The translations under genes were made by a program, and so were the position numbers. From Paraescarpia echinospica (lineage: Eukaryota > Annelida > Polychaeta > Sabellida > Siboglinidae): a DNA stretch of 64,000 bases. The stretch's first letter is position 1; every line of letters starts with the position of its first letter. The DNA is taken from positions 16,533,180-16,597,179 of the forward strand of contig CM034536.1 of assembly GCA_020002185.1 (NCBI GenBank), written 5' to 3'. Positions 10,182 to 23,949 of this stretch are shown piece after piece. The notes beneath the pieces were generated by a model, which was given only the letters and a program-made list of their open reading frames with translations, searched no databases and had not been told where the DNA came from.

Positions 10182-10281
10182 AAATGTTTCGCTTAAGTAA
10201 TGAAATATTCGGTTATCTATTTCCGCTCGTGCGCATACGACTTCTGCGCCGACCAGATATTTCAACGACGAAATGTTTCGC
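10182..10281. repeat. Second copy of the 100-bp AATGTTTCG repeat
   Basis: Direct copy of 7015-7118 with a three-base deletion and a few substitutions. It abuts sequence carrying the CTGTTCTCACGGGTGA block that reappears inverted at 13346-13381. Confidence 0.85.
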
Positions 10282-10285
10282 TACA

Positions 10286-10425
10286 GCGCTGTTCTCACGG
10301 GTGACGCAGTCGCGACTGGCGAAGTCAATTACTTGTTTGACTCAGCTAACTTCCGCATTTCGCGTAGGGGATCAGCCAGGGTTACTTTTGCATGGCAAAC
10401 AGCCCTGTCTTGCGAGGATGGTTTC
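10286..10425. repeat. Inverted partner of 13346-13381 plus partial inverted-repeat-family copy
   Basis: CTGTTCTCACGGGTGACGC then AGTCGCGACTGG at 10286-10318 matches the reverse complement of 13346-13381. The bases at 10356-10425 (ATCAGCCAGGG, GCGAGGATGG) resemble the inner end of the arm at 1-325. Confidence 0.7.
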
Positions 10426-13345
10426 TTCTAATACATCGACAGATGGTAGATCAGAGGCCAGTGATCCAAGGACGCGAACGAACATACAGGTAGACAAGTG
10501 AATATCGGCGCCTAGAAAGAAATATACTTATTGATAGATAGTTAGCTTATAAATACGGTTAGGGGGGTTAGAGTTAGTTATAGCTGGGGTTTTATTATGG
10601 TTAGGGTTAGGCTACTATTATACTTCTATATTAGGCTTCCAAAGAATATGCAATCGACTGTACTCTAAGAACGAGAGTTTCAAAATAACAATAAGAATAA
10701 GCTACTCGATGTTGATGGGGGCGCTCTCTGGTATAATGAATAACGCAATGCCTGGCAAGGCTGGCAATGTATATATCGATCGGTTGTTTCCGGTTCTGGT
10801 GGCGCCATTTCGACAGTCGGAAAACTATTTTCTACTACTGACCCTAATCATAAGTGACCATGACGTTAACTAACTACAGTAATAACATTATCTCTATAAA
10901 TGATGAGATTCACATGTATTCCCGCCTTCTGATTTGTTCCCATTATTACGCAGTCAACCCTGAAATAATTGAGAGATGGTCTAGGGGGCACGGTCACGTC
11001 GACCCATTCAAAAAGGTCTACAGGCACGCAAAATTCCACAGGTCTAAGGGGACACGTGCCACCCCACCTGACGTCAAAATGCATCCATACGCAGTAAGAA
11101 TGTAATTTTACAAAGAAAATAAAAACAACATTTTAAACACTCCACAGAACCAAGGATATATACATATTATTACGACAAGCGAAACACACGTGTGTCTTGG
11201 CGAACGATAGAACGAAAATTGGAAAAGATTCAGTGTCAGATGCATGATGGGAGAGAGTTTTTTTGTGTTTTGGTACATCTGGTCAGCCGGGAAGTATCGT
11301 GTGATCGAGTCTAGAAATAATATTGACGAGTCAATTTATTGTTTCCGAAGATAATTATCTGGCGAAATGGAATGCCTTCCCATAACATTAATTTACTAGC
11401 TGCCATGAAGCTGCTTTCAACAATAACACCATTCAATATTCACCAACATGTTATTGCCACAATAAAACTGATTTGTATTAAAATTCCAAATTTTATAAAA
11501 CAGGGAGGGAGGGAGGGACGGAGGCAGGAAGGGAATTAACAATGCAAATATCTAGCCTGTATATTGTTACAGTAATTTTTATAGTAGGTCCTATATTAAA
11601 TGGGTGATTTCCTAAATGGTTTAGAAAATAAATTTCATTTGTAGATTATTAATGCCTTCTGTGATGCGATATTACTTACTGATTCGACCCATCCCAGTCC
11701 TTCACTGCCAACTTCTTCCAGGTCGTGAAAAGTAGACATCAGAAGATATGCATCGGTTAATTTCGTCATTTCCTCCCATCATATTATGCTATGAAATATG
11801 AATATCAATATCAATAGAACAAAAAATCTTGCTGCATTATCATCATGTTTTACAATCCGTCCTTACAAACTAATATCTTACAACATTATATTTATTAATC
11901 CAGATGGTTCTGTTGTAAACAAGACACAAATTACTAACCCAAAGTTAGAGCTCACCAAAAACAGGTAAACAAGTCTACTTGAATCTGTGAAAATGTCATG
12001 AAACGCTGCTTTTGCAGCATCCTCTCTAGACTAGCCCACATTTATATACGTGACCAGCCACAGCAAGGTGGGTATTAAGTTACAAAATTGTGAAATTGAG
12101 TTGTGTACTTTTTTGATTCCACGGATCATAAGCATTAAAACGACACCTCATTTGTTGAAATATCTTCAGTAGTTTTTGATTTATTGCTAAAGAAATAAGT
12201 AAACTTTAAAAAATCTACATTTTCATAAAACATGTAATTTTAGTTGATACTCTCTACTGTTTCTTCATATGTGGGTTCATAAACGCATGCATTTTACTAG
12301 CTTTGTAGTATATTTTGATGACCATAAACTGGACATTGAAAGGTGAGTTTATAGAGTACGCATTTCTGCCAAAATCACAAAATTGATAGGATATGGCCTA
12401 GCCAGCTATTATGGCCAGCGTGCAGAATAAGCCTGTTCAACTTAATTTCCAGTTCACTGTGGCGGGTAATCAATGTCAGCAGCTAGAAGCCGCTCTTACC
12501 ATTTTACAAGATCCGGTGGTGACGTCACACACACAGATCATAGACATGTTCTGGAGGCGGTTAGACCAGGCAACTATTACATGGATACTGTCCTGCCAAG
12601 CCACCATCGTCAATTAGTGTTCTCTGCAACATGAGACAATTAATTACAGTCAAATTCGTTTTACAGTCACTCTGGTAAAATAGCCACCTCGCAATTCAGG
12701 TCACCCTGGGAGAATCCCAACTTATTTTTGTAATAGAATCGTATAGAAAGCTTGCCCTGCTAATACAGTCACCTTACTTTTGTGGTCATGGAAAGGTGAG
12801 TAGAGCTGTGAGTGCCTTATTTATTTCACATATTACAGTTATAAAGAGAACCAACTCCCATAAATACGTCCCTATGTGTGGACATACCCAAACTACTGCG
12901 TTGGCAACTTTGATGTCATGTCTTCTCTCAATTACCAGTCTTCTACACCAACATTGATAATTTCTTTTCGCTCGCGATGTTGGTGTTTAACTCCAGGTTC
13001 CTTAATGCTAATGGATGAGAAGTTACTTTCCCAATGGAGTAATGTTTCGCCACAAACACTTAGCAGTGCCTTGGCCAGTTAAGTCCAAGCTATGAAATCA
13101 CTGACCTCCCTCTCAGCTCCAATGGTGGCTTTAAGTGTTTGTGTTCCTTGTTAGGGTTGGTCAGGTCGACAGTTAATAGCCGTACTTTAGGTAAGATTCG
13201 TCCTGTGTCTCCTGCCTGCAAACATATCATGTTCATCTTGTCATTATAACATAGACCATCCACGCAAGCCAGGGGTGGTAGCTACATACACTGCCCCTAG
13301 CAGACATTATATGCAATGTCAGCCGAATCAAACTAATAATTGAGT
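10426..13345. other. Gene-poor spacer
   Basis: No exon or transposon domain could be supported in about 2.9 kb. A GGGA-type purine run lies at 11504-11536. The open frames here are short and have no recognisable motifs. Confidence 0.4.
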
Positions 13346-13520
13346 TCACCAGTCGCGACTGTACCACCCGTGAGAACAGTGCAGACAGACGCTCAACCCG
13401 ATGCGCAGATGAACGAAGCTAGCGACTTAAGGAATCCCAATATCATAACTACCCATTCGACCGTTCTCACTGCTGCTGAGCTGCATTGTGTATTCAAATA
13501 ATTACTTCCACTTCCCGAGA
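13346..13520. repeat. Third copy of the inverted-repeat family (partial)
   Basis: After the 13346-13381 block paired with 10286-10318, bases 13433-13520 follow the left arm at 1-325 in the same orientation (GGAATCCCAATAT, CATTGTGTATTCAAATAATT, CTTCCACTTCC). Confidence 0.75.
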
Positions 13521-14253
<733 letters not shown>

Positions 14254-14434
14254 GTGCTTGAACATATATATCATTGCAGATAAATAAATCCTGCCATTAA
14301 GTGAGTACAGTTATTTGACACTCTTAAAAATGTATCTTTCTAAAATATGTGCACATACCTTTAGCAGATTATTCATAATAATAATGGTTTCTCATATGTA
14401 CTACCGTAATTACCGTATATATTGAGACACCATC

Positions 14435-14542
14435 TGTTTTGGGACACCCTAGTAATCTAGAAAAATATTTATTCTTCTGTACCGTATGTTTTGGGACACC
14501 TTTTTAAATATAATTATTTTCATCCCTATGTTTTGGGACACC
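14435..14542. repeat. Three direct copies of TGTTTTGGGACACC
   Basis: The 14-mer occurs at 14435, 14487 and 14529, two of them preceded by TA. A partial GAGACACC precedes the first. Spacing is about 52 and 42 bases. The spacing and conservation suggest subterminal repeats of a DNA transposon or a cluster of binding sites; neither is proven. Confidence 0.7.
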
Positions 14543-14545
14543 AAT

Positions 14546-15482
14546 TATTCGTACTTCTGAAAAGCGATTACCACTTTTGCCTGATGCCGACGCCTAAATT
14601 CAGACAAGCACACTTCACCAGTTCTTGATTCCATGTTACAAGCTCCAGCCACTTTTAAATGGTAACGAAACTGACGTGCTTTGACGGCGGAAATGTTTGC
14701 CAAACAACGGTGATGAAGTGTCAAATTATTTGCGATGGCTGGTTGATATATGTGATTGTGATGTCACAGTGACTATGTCAGTCTCGCCGCCGTTTAAAAG
14801 TGGGTGGGGCTTATAACATGAAATCAGATAGTGGTGCCTCAATCGGTAGATTTGTGAACTGTGTCAACAAACCAACATCGTTCACAGAGTCTAAGACATC
14901 GGAAAAGGGAAGGTTGTAAGTCCGTTTATAATTTAATTTAGGAATGATTATCAGGAAACAAACAGGTTTGAATTGCAGAAAGCATAAGCTTTCAAACGAT
15001 ATAAAGATCGTTCGGATCGGACGAGCTATAAAAGTTCTAGTAACCTTTCTGGGCCCAGAACCCAGCTCAACCATTCTAGGCGTTCAGTCCATCCACATTA
15101 ACCCCATTTCCTGTATTCAAGCAAGCGACACGTGCAGATCAGTGCCCAGGAATTATGTACCATTCAGGAAGTGATTGCTACATTGTGATTTCTGCCGACT
15201 GTCAAAGTGCTTGGTAAACACATCAAATGGATGACTGTTGTGCAATACCCAGAAAGTTACATTGTGTTGATTACTGCTGTCAAAGTATGGCCACGCATCA
15301 AGTGTTTACGTCTGCTGGCGTGGGAAAGGGAACCACCAGGTGACTGGCCAGTAATGTTTTATTGAGCGTCGACATTTATAACATAGTTGGAGCGGGAAAC
15401 ATTTATTAATATCTTAATGGAAACATCTTGTATGGTAAATCCATAGCAGCCAGATGGAAGTAAACACCGAGGCTGTGCGACT
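14546..15482. other. No recognisable gene
   Basis: No supported exon. Short open frames on both strands lack motifs. Confidence 0.35.
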
Positions 15483-15670
15483 GAATGAATGAATGGATGG
15501 ATGGGTGGGTGGGTGGATGGATGGATGAATGGATGGATGGATGGATGGATGGGTGGATGGATGGATGGATGGATGGGTGGATGGATGGATGGATGGATGG
15601 TTGGATGGATGGATGGATGGGTGGATGGATGGATGGATGGAAGATGGATGAATGAATGAATGGAAGAATG
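15483..15670. repeat. ATGG tetranucleotide microsatellite
   Basis: Tandem GGAT/GGGT/GAAT units over about 190 bp. On the minus strand they read as an open His-Pro-Ser-Ile repeat, which is not a gene. Confidence 0.98.
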
Positions 15671-16620
15671 AATGTTTATTTCCACAATCAACACGTACAT
15701 TTGTTTATAACAATACTATTTTGCATTTCTTGTGGAAATGGAGACAGTTGAAGTGTTCTACTTATTAAACACTGTCCCCATTCCAGTTAATACACGCAGT
15801 ATAGTAATAAGTAACATATATATATATATATATATACATATATTATTGGTCTGTACAGAGCCTGCAGTATTCATCCAACCTGTCATGACACAGTCACATA
15901 TAGACACAGTGAACTAGGAGTATGAATATTGTATTTCATTGTCATGTATTGATCTGTTGAGTTTGTATGCTATTTAGCCAACATTTACTTATTAATAAAG
16001 TTATTGTTAATGCTATATGAATGGTTAATGTATATTTATTATAATGTTTAATGTGGTTGTAAACATTGCATAAATTATATAACTGTCTTCATAATTATGG
16101 ACATTCCAGCCTTTTATCGAAATGTAGCGGTCAGACGTTAGCTTGCTAATATTAGCCATTATTAACTTATTAATTAAGTTACGGTTAATGTGAAATGACT
16201 GGGTAATGTATATTTATTACCATACTTAATGTGGTTTATTGCTTTCATAAACTATACAAATATCTTCATAATCATGCACATTATGACTTTTTACTGAAAT
16301 ATGTCGGTATTTCGAGGTTGCGCACTAATTAGCCAATATTGAATAATTAATTAAATTATTAAATTAATTGTTAATGTATGTTTATTACCATTACTAATGT
16401 GATTATGCAAGTTGCATAATATGTATAAATATCTTCATAATCATGGGATTTATGACCTTTTGTTCGTCTGTTGGGTTTGCATGCTACATTACTAAAATTA
16501 ACTAATTAATTTGGTTATAATTAGTACTAAAAATATTAAATATTGTAAATTTATTACTTTAATTAATGTGTTTGAAAACCCTGAAAAAGTATTTAAATAT
16601 ATATATATATAAATGAAAAA
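15671..16620. repeat. Old tandem array of about 175-bp AT-rich units
   Basis: From about 15955 to 16565 a block recurs roughly every 175 bp: TTAATGTATATTTATTA, then TTAATGTGGTT, then CTTCATAATNATGG. Anchors lie near 16027, 16206, 16373 and 16540. Copies have diverged and vary in length. A TA run at 15812-15838 lies outside the array. Confidence 0.7.
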
Positions 16621-17440
16621 CACTGCCACCTAAAACAACTCCAACAGAGGGAGATTGCCGCCCAGAACAGGGACGAGGCCCATTCCGTGTTTGGCACGGA
16701 CCCTGCCCGGGTTTGGGAGGTCTTCCTGGAGTGGGGCGGTGGCAGTGGAACTCAGTTGCTAGCTGTGGTGGACAACCGAGTGTTTCCCGAAGAATGTCAG
16801 CGGCCTGTCCTGAAGGTTTGAATTGTCACTGTTGGCCACCGTACTGTGGTTGTGAAAGCAACCTATGGGGCTCACCCACGGCTGGCCAAACATTCGATGG
16901 GAACTCTTGGGGCCGGTTATCAGCCATGATTTGCAGTGTCGACTGCTGCGCGATTTGGGAGAGTGGGCTCGACTACACGGAACTTCCCAATTCGCTGCCC
17001 GCTAAGCGACGCCTGTTCCAACGGTAGATTGTCCTGGCAAAGGAACTGGGGAAGCTGCTCGTCCTGCACCTACGTCATGGCGCCAGTCATCCCATGTCGG
17101 CAGTTATGTGTGAGGCGCTGGCGATCCTTAAACCGAACACCCACCGCCAGCAGAATATCCACGTCCACTGCTATACTGGTGACGTGGCTAGCTACCACAA
17201 TTGGGTTGGGAATTTCCCTAACAGTGTGTTTGAGGTCACCCAAAAGACAACACGAGTGGCGGGCTTCGCGGATGTGGCTCGCTATATGCATCTCGCCCGT
17301 CTTGTATTGGAAACGGACTCCCCATGCTGTCAAGGGAAACACACTAGTGGGCATCCTTATGTGGTAGTGGGCCACGCCACAAAATTTGCTGTGCACCGGA
17401 ATCTCCCTGGCTGGGTTGATCTGAAGATCGCCGCCCTTAA
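16621..17440 (+). pseudogene. TatD-family metal-dependent nuclease pseudogene, intronless
   Basis: TatD proteins are metal-dependent deoxyribonucleases with a TIM-barrel fold. The copy starts at the metal-binding HCHL motif at 16621, directly after AT-simple sequence, so the few residues normally before that motif are missing. It continues with a YGAHPRLAKH block, the Glu-containing ESGLDYTELP motif, VLHLRHGASHP, HVHCYTGD and LETDSP, all in the usual order for the family. Three lesions break it: a TGA near 16818, a one-base loss near 16893 that changes frame, and a TAG at 17025. Otherwise the coding sequence is collinear with no introns, which fits a retrocopy or a mobile-element cargo gene. 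Confidence 0.85.
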
Positions 17441-19254
17441 AGGGGGAATGAAGTGCTTGAACAACCACAGCCCAAACATAAGAACATACCATTTACAGTA
17501 CATGTCACCATGATATGACAAGTACAGTGCCACGGTATATTTTAAATAATTTTTCAAACATAGCTATTATCGCCACAGGGCGCCGCCATCATGCTCCAGG
17601 GGCGTGTGGTTGTACATCCGGTTTGATTGGCGAGATGTCTCCCAAAGCTGTATACAGCAATTCGATAGGCGACGTAGCATAGCTCTCAGAAAAACCGACG
17701 AAACGCATACAAACACATAAAAACAGAACAATTTAATGCGCTGCGTGGCTACTGGATATACTATAAGTGTTAGTAAGCAATTTTTCATATACTTCCACAG
17801 AAGAAAAAGACAAGTTATAGATGATGAATTTGGCGTGTTCGCCGGCGGCAAGATTGGCATAAGTCTGCGGTGGTCACTTTCGAACACCGATTGCAAGCCT
17901 AAATACAAAAGTAACGAGCATAAAATTCATTGAACGTCAAAACATAATTCTTGGTTAAAGCCACAGGTCCATCTTTGGTCGATTTGTTTACATATAACTA
18001 TGCACCGATGAAGTAAATGTCAGCGAAATCGACCTGGAAACTCAACATTATTGCCTTATTTGGAGCTTAAAGCGGCGCGTAGGAAATGACAAGCCGAAAC
18101 CAGCGCTTGTTGTTGCCAAGGTGACTCCGCACTCACGAGTTCCGTCAGGTATCATTACGAGTACAATATAGTCCCACAGTTCTATTTTAAAGTCTGTATA
18201 TATACAAATATGACGTATGCGAAATTGAAATGTAATATGAAATGTTAATGTAATAAAGTACAAATACGAGTGAATACTATGATATAATTGCTTGTAATCC
18301 GCCGATTTAGTTTACAGCAAATCGTGCCGGTGTGTTGCTACGTCTGAATATCGCAACGTCTACGAATCTATGTTATCGACTTGGTTGCTGGTGGGGGAAA
18401 TAACCTTCAAAATAGTTACAAAAATAAATGCCAGCTACCGTAGCCAGTATAACGTTTTGTGAAATAATGTCGTGATGTATTAGTCAACATTAGTCACAGT
18501 CCGGACCACGCCCTGTCAATCATGTATTGTAGGCATTGCCAATGGAATGTATTAATTTAAAAGAAATAGTTAAATACAAATATTATTGAAGTAGGACTGC
18601 TCAAATACTATACATGTACAATGTAACCGCATTTAAATAAATGACATTACAAGTATTTAAATCCTGAAAAATACTTGTTTTACGATGCAGTCAATAGCAT
18701 ACAACAAAAACTATAGTCATATCTGATATAATTAGTTATTGACATATTAAGTAGGTTCACATCAGTCAACTAAAGTAGGCCTAATACTAATTTATGTGTC
18801 TCAAATGTTGGCTTGTAACAATGGACCCCGAATTGACGCTCCAGTTTTGAGGCGACAATTTAGCAAGCATGCTATATCATACCAAGTGTTTTCCTAATAT
18901 AGATTGCATGACTGCAAACACCAATGTATGGTTTTAATAACAAAGACATTGTATATCATTTATTGACTTTTGAATGTAAGTCTAACAAGAAAAATAGGAA
19001 ATAACGTAACAGGAAAAAGCCACAAAGATTAATAAATATATATTTTTTATTTACAAAGCTCAAATGTTAAACACATTTGAGTGCACATGCATTTTAATCA
19101 TACAAATTAAAGATAACACATATATCCATTAACAAGAAAACGTTGAAAAAGTCACTTATAAATCGCACTTGTGCTCCAATTTTAATGAATTTTGCAAGAT
19201 TGTGTCATTTTGTTCATAATATATGACGGAAGTATCCAAAAAACCATAGGGCCT
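17441..19254. other. Gene-poor spacer
   Basis: No exon or transposon domain could be supported. Short frames at 17567-17933 on both strands have no motif that I recognise. Confidence 0.35.
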
Positions 19255-21724
19255 AATACTGAGCACAAGCTTCGAAGGATCCAGCGAAGAATTTAGCACG
19301 CGAGATGACATCGTCCCTCATGGTAGTACAAATGTCACTTGTAGTGCTGCCACGCGATCGACTCGTAGTGTCGAAACATGGAAGCCAGTGGTCGTGTCGC
19401 CAGTGCGACACTTTGTCGATGCAGTAGTTAATACAGACAATACTGTTGTTCCATTGAACATTCACCATGACCATGTGTATGCAAAGTTGCCATCGCAGTC
19501 CAGCACGCCTTCTCCGACTGACCATGGCAGTTCTGTCACTGTAGACGATCCTTCGGATGTCCCAGTCTCACTATCGCCATCTTCAGACGATTCTGTCTGC
19601 AACAATGAGAAGAGAAACATTGACGCGAGTGGTGCAGAATATGTTGTAGCAGGTGACAGCGATATCACTGATGATGACTCAAGCGGTTCTTACACTAATG
19701 GGAAAGAGAGAAAGTGTCTCAGTTGTGAAAAAACATCATTTCAGTTTTCTGCACCTGCTAAACCACCAAACTGCAATAAACAACTTGTATCAAAGCCTAG
19801 CATCACAGTGACTGGGTTTGCAGTGGTTGTGACCACAGAATGTGTTGATGGCCACTCGTTCGTGTGGCACTGGCAACCCAAGATTGGTAACATTTATAAG
19901 AATGACTTGTTGACACCAAGCGTCCTCTTCCTGGCTGGAAATTCATTCACTGTATACAATTTGGTCAACCTACTGAACCTATGCGCCTTGTCACCCCGCC
20001 AGTGCTACAACATACAGCGGGCATAAATACTGCCAGAGATAGAGGACATGTGGACATGCCATTCAGAGGCCACCATGTCAGCTCTGGCAGGACAGGGCGT
20101 TTTCGCATCAGCCGATGCAAGATATGACAATCCAGGACACAACGCTACATTTGGCATTTACTTCACCATGGACACTGACAGACAACTGATTATTGTTCAA
20201 GAAACTGCTCAAGTCACAGAGGTTAAGAACAGTTACTGGATGGAAGTGGAAGGCCTGAAACGCTGCTTTAGACAACGTGACTGACCATGGGGTGACGATC
20301 ATCACACTTGCCACTGACAGACATCCCAGTATTAGAAAGACTTTGTTAGAGGACTACCAAGAAATAAAGGTTGTTGTCTGCCAAGAAAGTTGAGGTTGTC
20401 CCTTCGACAGGCAGAATTGCCAACCACCTGAGGTGTTGCGCAACAGCTTGTGGTGGTAACCCCCACTTGATGAAGGAGATGTGGATCTCGTTCCTCCATC
20501 ACATCAGGAATTCCCATTCATGGACAGCAGGCGCAGAGTTGTACCGGAAGTGCAGTCATGCAATGTATAAACAACAATAAGTGAAAACAACACTGTGGCT
20601 CACTGAAGGTACAGAAGCCTTCACTGTCCAGAAGGTTATACTGGATTGTCGCCTACTGTTTGATATAGAGAGCGTTACGAAGTGTGTTCACACCGGTGAA
20701 CTGGAGAGCTTACACACCCTCTTCCTCAAGTGTGCACCCAAGTGGAAGAAGCTCAGCCGCCTAGGCATCATAGCCCGACTCCACTTGGCCACCATTGACC
20801 ACAACACAAATACACAGGTAAGGTATGTGATATTAATAGTGTTAACATTTGATGTTACAAAATAATGGATCAGATGCTTGACAAAGCTGCACACTAGAAA
20901 TCCAGCATTGCATTAGGAAATAAACTGAAATAACTGAAAATCCCTGCCTGTACTAAATAGCAAAACAATGTTAGGAATTCAGTTTCAAAAATACAATCTC
21001 ACTGCACAAGAGAAAACATGCAAACAACAGATAAAATAATTATAATTGAGGACATTTGTTTACTGTTACTTGAGTTGTTTAATTATATATAAATGGAATT
21101 GGAATGGTATGCTTCGGACTTGCTTATTGAAATATAAACTTATCCATATATAATATAATAAATATATAAACATCATTATACATAAATTATATATATATAT
21201 ATATGATTCAATAATAAATATTTGAATGTATTATGGAATTGGGATTCATTGGAAGATGAAATTGAAAAGGATGGCAGAATTCGGACCCGTTTAAAAATGA
21301 CATTAGCCGTTTGATTTCAAGGGAGAGAGCATACACGCAAGATGTTTGGTTTACTTTGTGCATGTAACAGCTATAGCCAGTTATTATTCAGACATTTCTA
21401 CTGTTATACTTATTTTATATTTATCATTTGTCCAATCAGCGGGAAATGATGAAAACAGCAGAGAACAAGCTACGGTATCAGCAGCAGTATTCAAAGTCTG
21501 CTGGGTATGAAGTGAAGAAAATGATGACGTCAAAGGACTACAGCTTCCGAGGAGAAATTCTAGAGGGCATTGCAGCTAGATGCACGAGTGGCCCAAAGCT
21601 GCGAAGTGTGCTCCAAGTTGCAACATTGAGTAAGGAGGTAACTCTAGCAGAGCATGCTGGCATCGAAAAACTAGCAAAAGAAGAGGCTGTGGCAAAGCAA
21701 AGAACCCGCTTTACGGAAAACTAG
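19255..21724 (+). pseudogene. Kolobok/IS4EU-like DDE transposase pseudogene with one intron
   Basis: The predicted protein has an acidic, Ser-rich N-terminal region followed by a catalytic-core signature: FASADARYDNPGHNATFG at about 20108-20160, LATDRHPSIRK near 20305, then HLRCCATACGGNPHLMKEMW and FLHHIRNSHSW. These match the DDE transposases that often carry THAP domains in fish and invertebrates. A phase-0 intron lies at 20818-21439 (GTAAGG donor, TCCAATCAG acceptor), and the C-terminal exon at 21440-21724 continues in phase. Lesions are a TAA at 20024, a frameshift near 20268, an internal deletion near 20370-20395 and a TAA at 20578. The superfamily name is from memory of this signature and could be one of several related groups. 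Confidence 0.75.
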
Positions 21725-22959
21725 TTGTATCCATATAAATTTGGTTTAGTGCCACCAAATTGATACGCCATCCAATTTCAAATGACAATAGATTTCTATG
21801 CTTAAATAACATTGTTTGAACATCACTGAAATAGAGAAAGTGTTAGGCAAAGCGGATTCTTAATACTGTATATGGTTTCCTAATGTAAGGAACATCCACT
21901 TGAAAGCTTGTATCCTAGTTGTGGTATGCAATGTGTTTTATTAGATACTATTCGACGTAGGGAACGTTGGGTATATGTAATTTACTGGAATAGTTTAACG
22001 AAGTCCAAACATGTTACTTATAGTGAGTTTACTTCAACAGACCACCATTTCTCAAACATCACACTGAACTGTACATGTATTTGTTCATATGACTCACTGT
22101 ACACGTTTAATGTGGCTTCTAAGACATGTGTCACAAAAATGATAAGGGCCATTGCCATTAAAACTGGACTGTTACCATCAAGTTTAGTAAAACTAAAGTG
22201 CCATCTTACAACAAAATATATATATATATATTTTAATTTGTACGTTTAGCCAGTATTATTCAAGTGTACTACAAACTAATGAAGCTGCAAAGGATTCAGC
22301 TAGACGATTTTATATATATATATATTCATACTTCATTGTTGGTATTATATTTGACATTATCACAAAATAACATCGCAAAAATTACTTAATAATAATAAGA
22401 ACACTTATAGAGCCATAAATCTAGATAAATCCATTTGGAGGCACTTGATAGATTTTGAAACTAGTACTACAAGTTTTGAATCTGTATCTTGAATAATAAG
22501 TACTTGTTTTCTTGACAGATACCCCTAGTGTTGAAACCCACAAATGTGTAAAACTGGAACTGTAATGGAATATTTTGTATGTATTAATTTTGTTGGTCAC
22601 AATATTTGATCATGATGATGGCCTATATCATCAATAAACGTGTTACTTATTGATATTCTATATGTGCACAGGACTGACACAGACCCAAATTATAATACAG
22701 TTAGATTAAAATATGTCAGTGTGAAGTGAATCAACTGAAAGAAACATTGAAAACTGGTGTGTGAATTTGAATAATGCATTGGCACAGTCTGCCATGTAGT
22801 CTTATTTATTTGTGAATTGTTTCTCCATATGAATAAACTGTTGATATATTTCATGTTGGCTTCAGTATTACAAATCAAATTATGAACGGGGACATGCAAG
22901 ACACTACAGATCATATATTGTTGTTGCAAAAAATGGGATAAGAAGGCACCGAGTAATTC
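21725..22959. other. No recognisable gene
   Basis: AT-rich, with two short TA runs near 22220 and 22310. It may include the 3' end of the transposon. Confidence 0.35.
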
Positions 22960-23286
22960 ATTCTACCTGTCACGGATTAGCGAGGTCTCCGTACACTAGA
23001 TGGCTCAGTCTAGTAGGGTTCTTATATATCAAGGTCAACGCATATGAGAAAGAACGGTTATCGTGAACAAGCAACAAAGAACGAGGAAAATTTAATAAAC
23101 TTTATTACAAGATTTCTTCCTTTTGGTAAATATCTTGATTAACAAAATAAACAGAATAAAGAAATCCAGTAACCAAATCTTAATAGAACATAATAAACAA
23201 TAACACTGGATCTTTCGATTATCAAATTCCACTTCCTTTCTAAGGTGGATTATACCGCAACACGACCATACATTAGGCGCCAATTG
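22960..23286 (-). mobile_element. Possible internal 5' part of an LTR element
   Basis: Reading on the minus strand, TTGGCGCC, a primer-binding-site-like sequence, lies immediately after the putative LTR end at 23287. No gag or pol motif follows before the sequence becomes unrecognisable near 22960. Confidence 0.3.
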
Positions 23287-23949
23287 TTATCTAAGAATAA
23301 CTTCCATAATATAAATACACAGTATAAGCTAGTCCTCTCGGACTCTCATTACAGCAATATGTTACAACACACATATATATTTATATATATGTGAATACTT
23401 CATGGGTAATAATACCTCACTTGAAAACCCACAGATAACTACTAATCATAATACAGCAAATAATAGATACGTTCAATCAGAAAATAAACATTTATACTGG
23501 GCTAGTCCCATCTCCAATATATACGAACGTTTGTTGAAGTCAACACGCCGAGCTCGGAACACAATTAGAACGGTGTATCTCGGGCGCACGAGTGATGATG
23601 TCGGGCACTTGACGATTGCCGTCGTACGCCGCGAATTCTCGAGTCGCGTCCGTTCAGTGATCGCACGGTCGCAAACGATTGCGAAGTCAGTTGAATACGT
23701 TCAACTGAAAGACGAAGCCGGGCAGTAGACGCTTACGCCGGCCGCTACGAATTCGAACGAGAGGTCTTGTTTTGTCGCAAACGATCGAGAAGTCGGATGA
23801 ACGGGTTCACGCGAATGACGACGCCTGGCAGAATACGTTTACCGCCGGCCGCTACGATTCGCATTCGGTCTAGCTTTCTGACGATATGCGGTTAATCGAA
23901 TCAATCGATACGTTCTGAAAGTTAATTTATTTGCATTAGTTGATAAAAC
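23287..23949 (-). mobile_element. Candidate LTR with a 108-bp tandem duplication
   Basis: The segment begins TGTTATC and ends GATAAAACA in plus orientation, so it is bounded by TG...CA with imperfect inverted ends. A TGGCGCC-type primer-binding site abuts it on the left. Inside, 23667-23755 and 23775-23862 are two tandem copies sharing GTCGCAAACGAT, GAAGTC and GCCGGCCGCTACGA. This part is GC-richer and has many CpG, unlike its neighbours. A 108-codon open frame at 23402-23728 lacks motifs. Confidence 0.35.

Noticed and set aside
15359..15700. Minus-strand open frame of repeated His-Pro-Ser-Ile
   Set aside because: It is a translation of the ATGG microsatellite.
17070..17492. 140-codon minus-strand frame
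   Set aside because: It is a shadow of the TatD pseudogene, whose motifs are on the plus strand.
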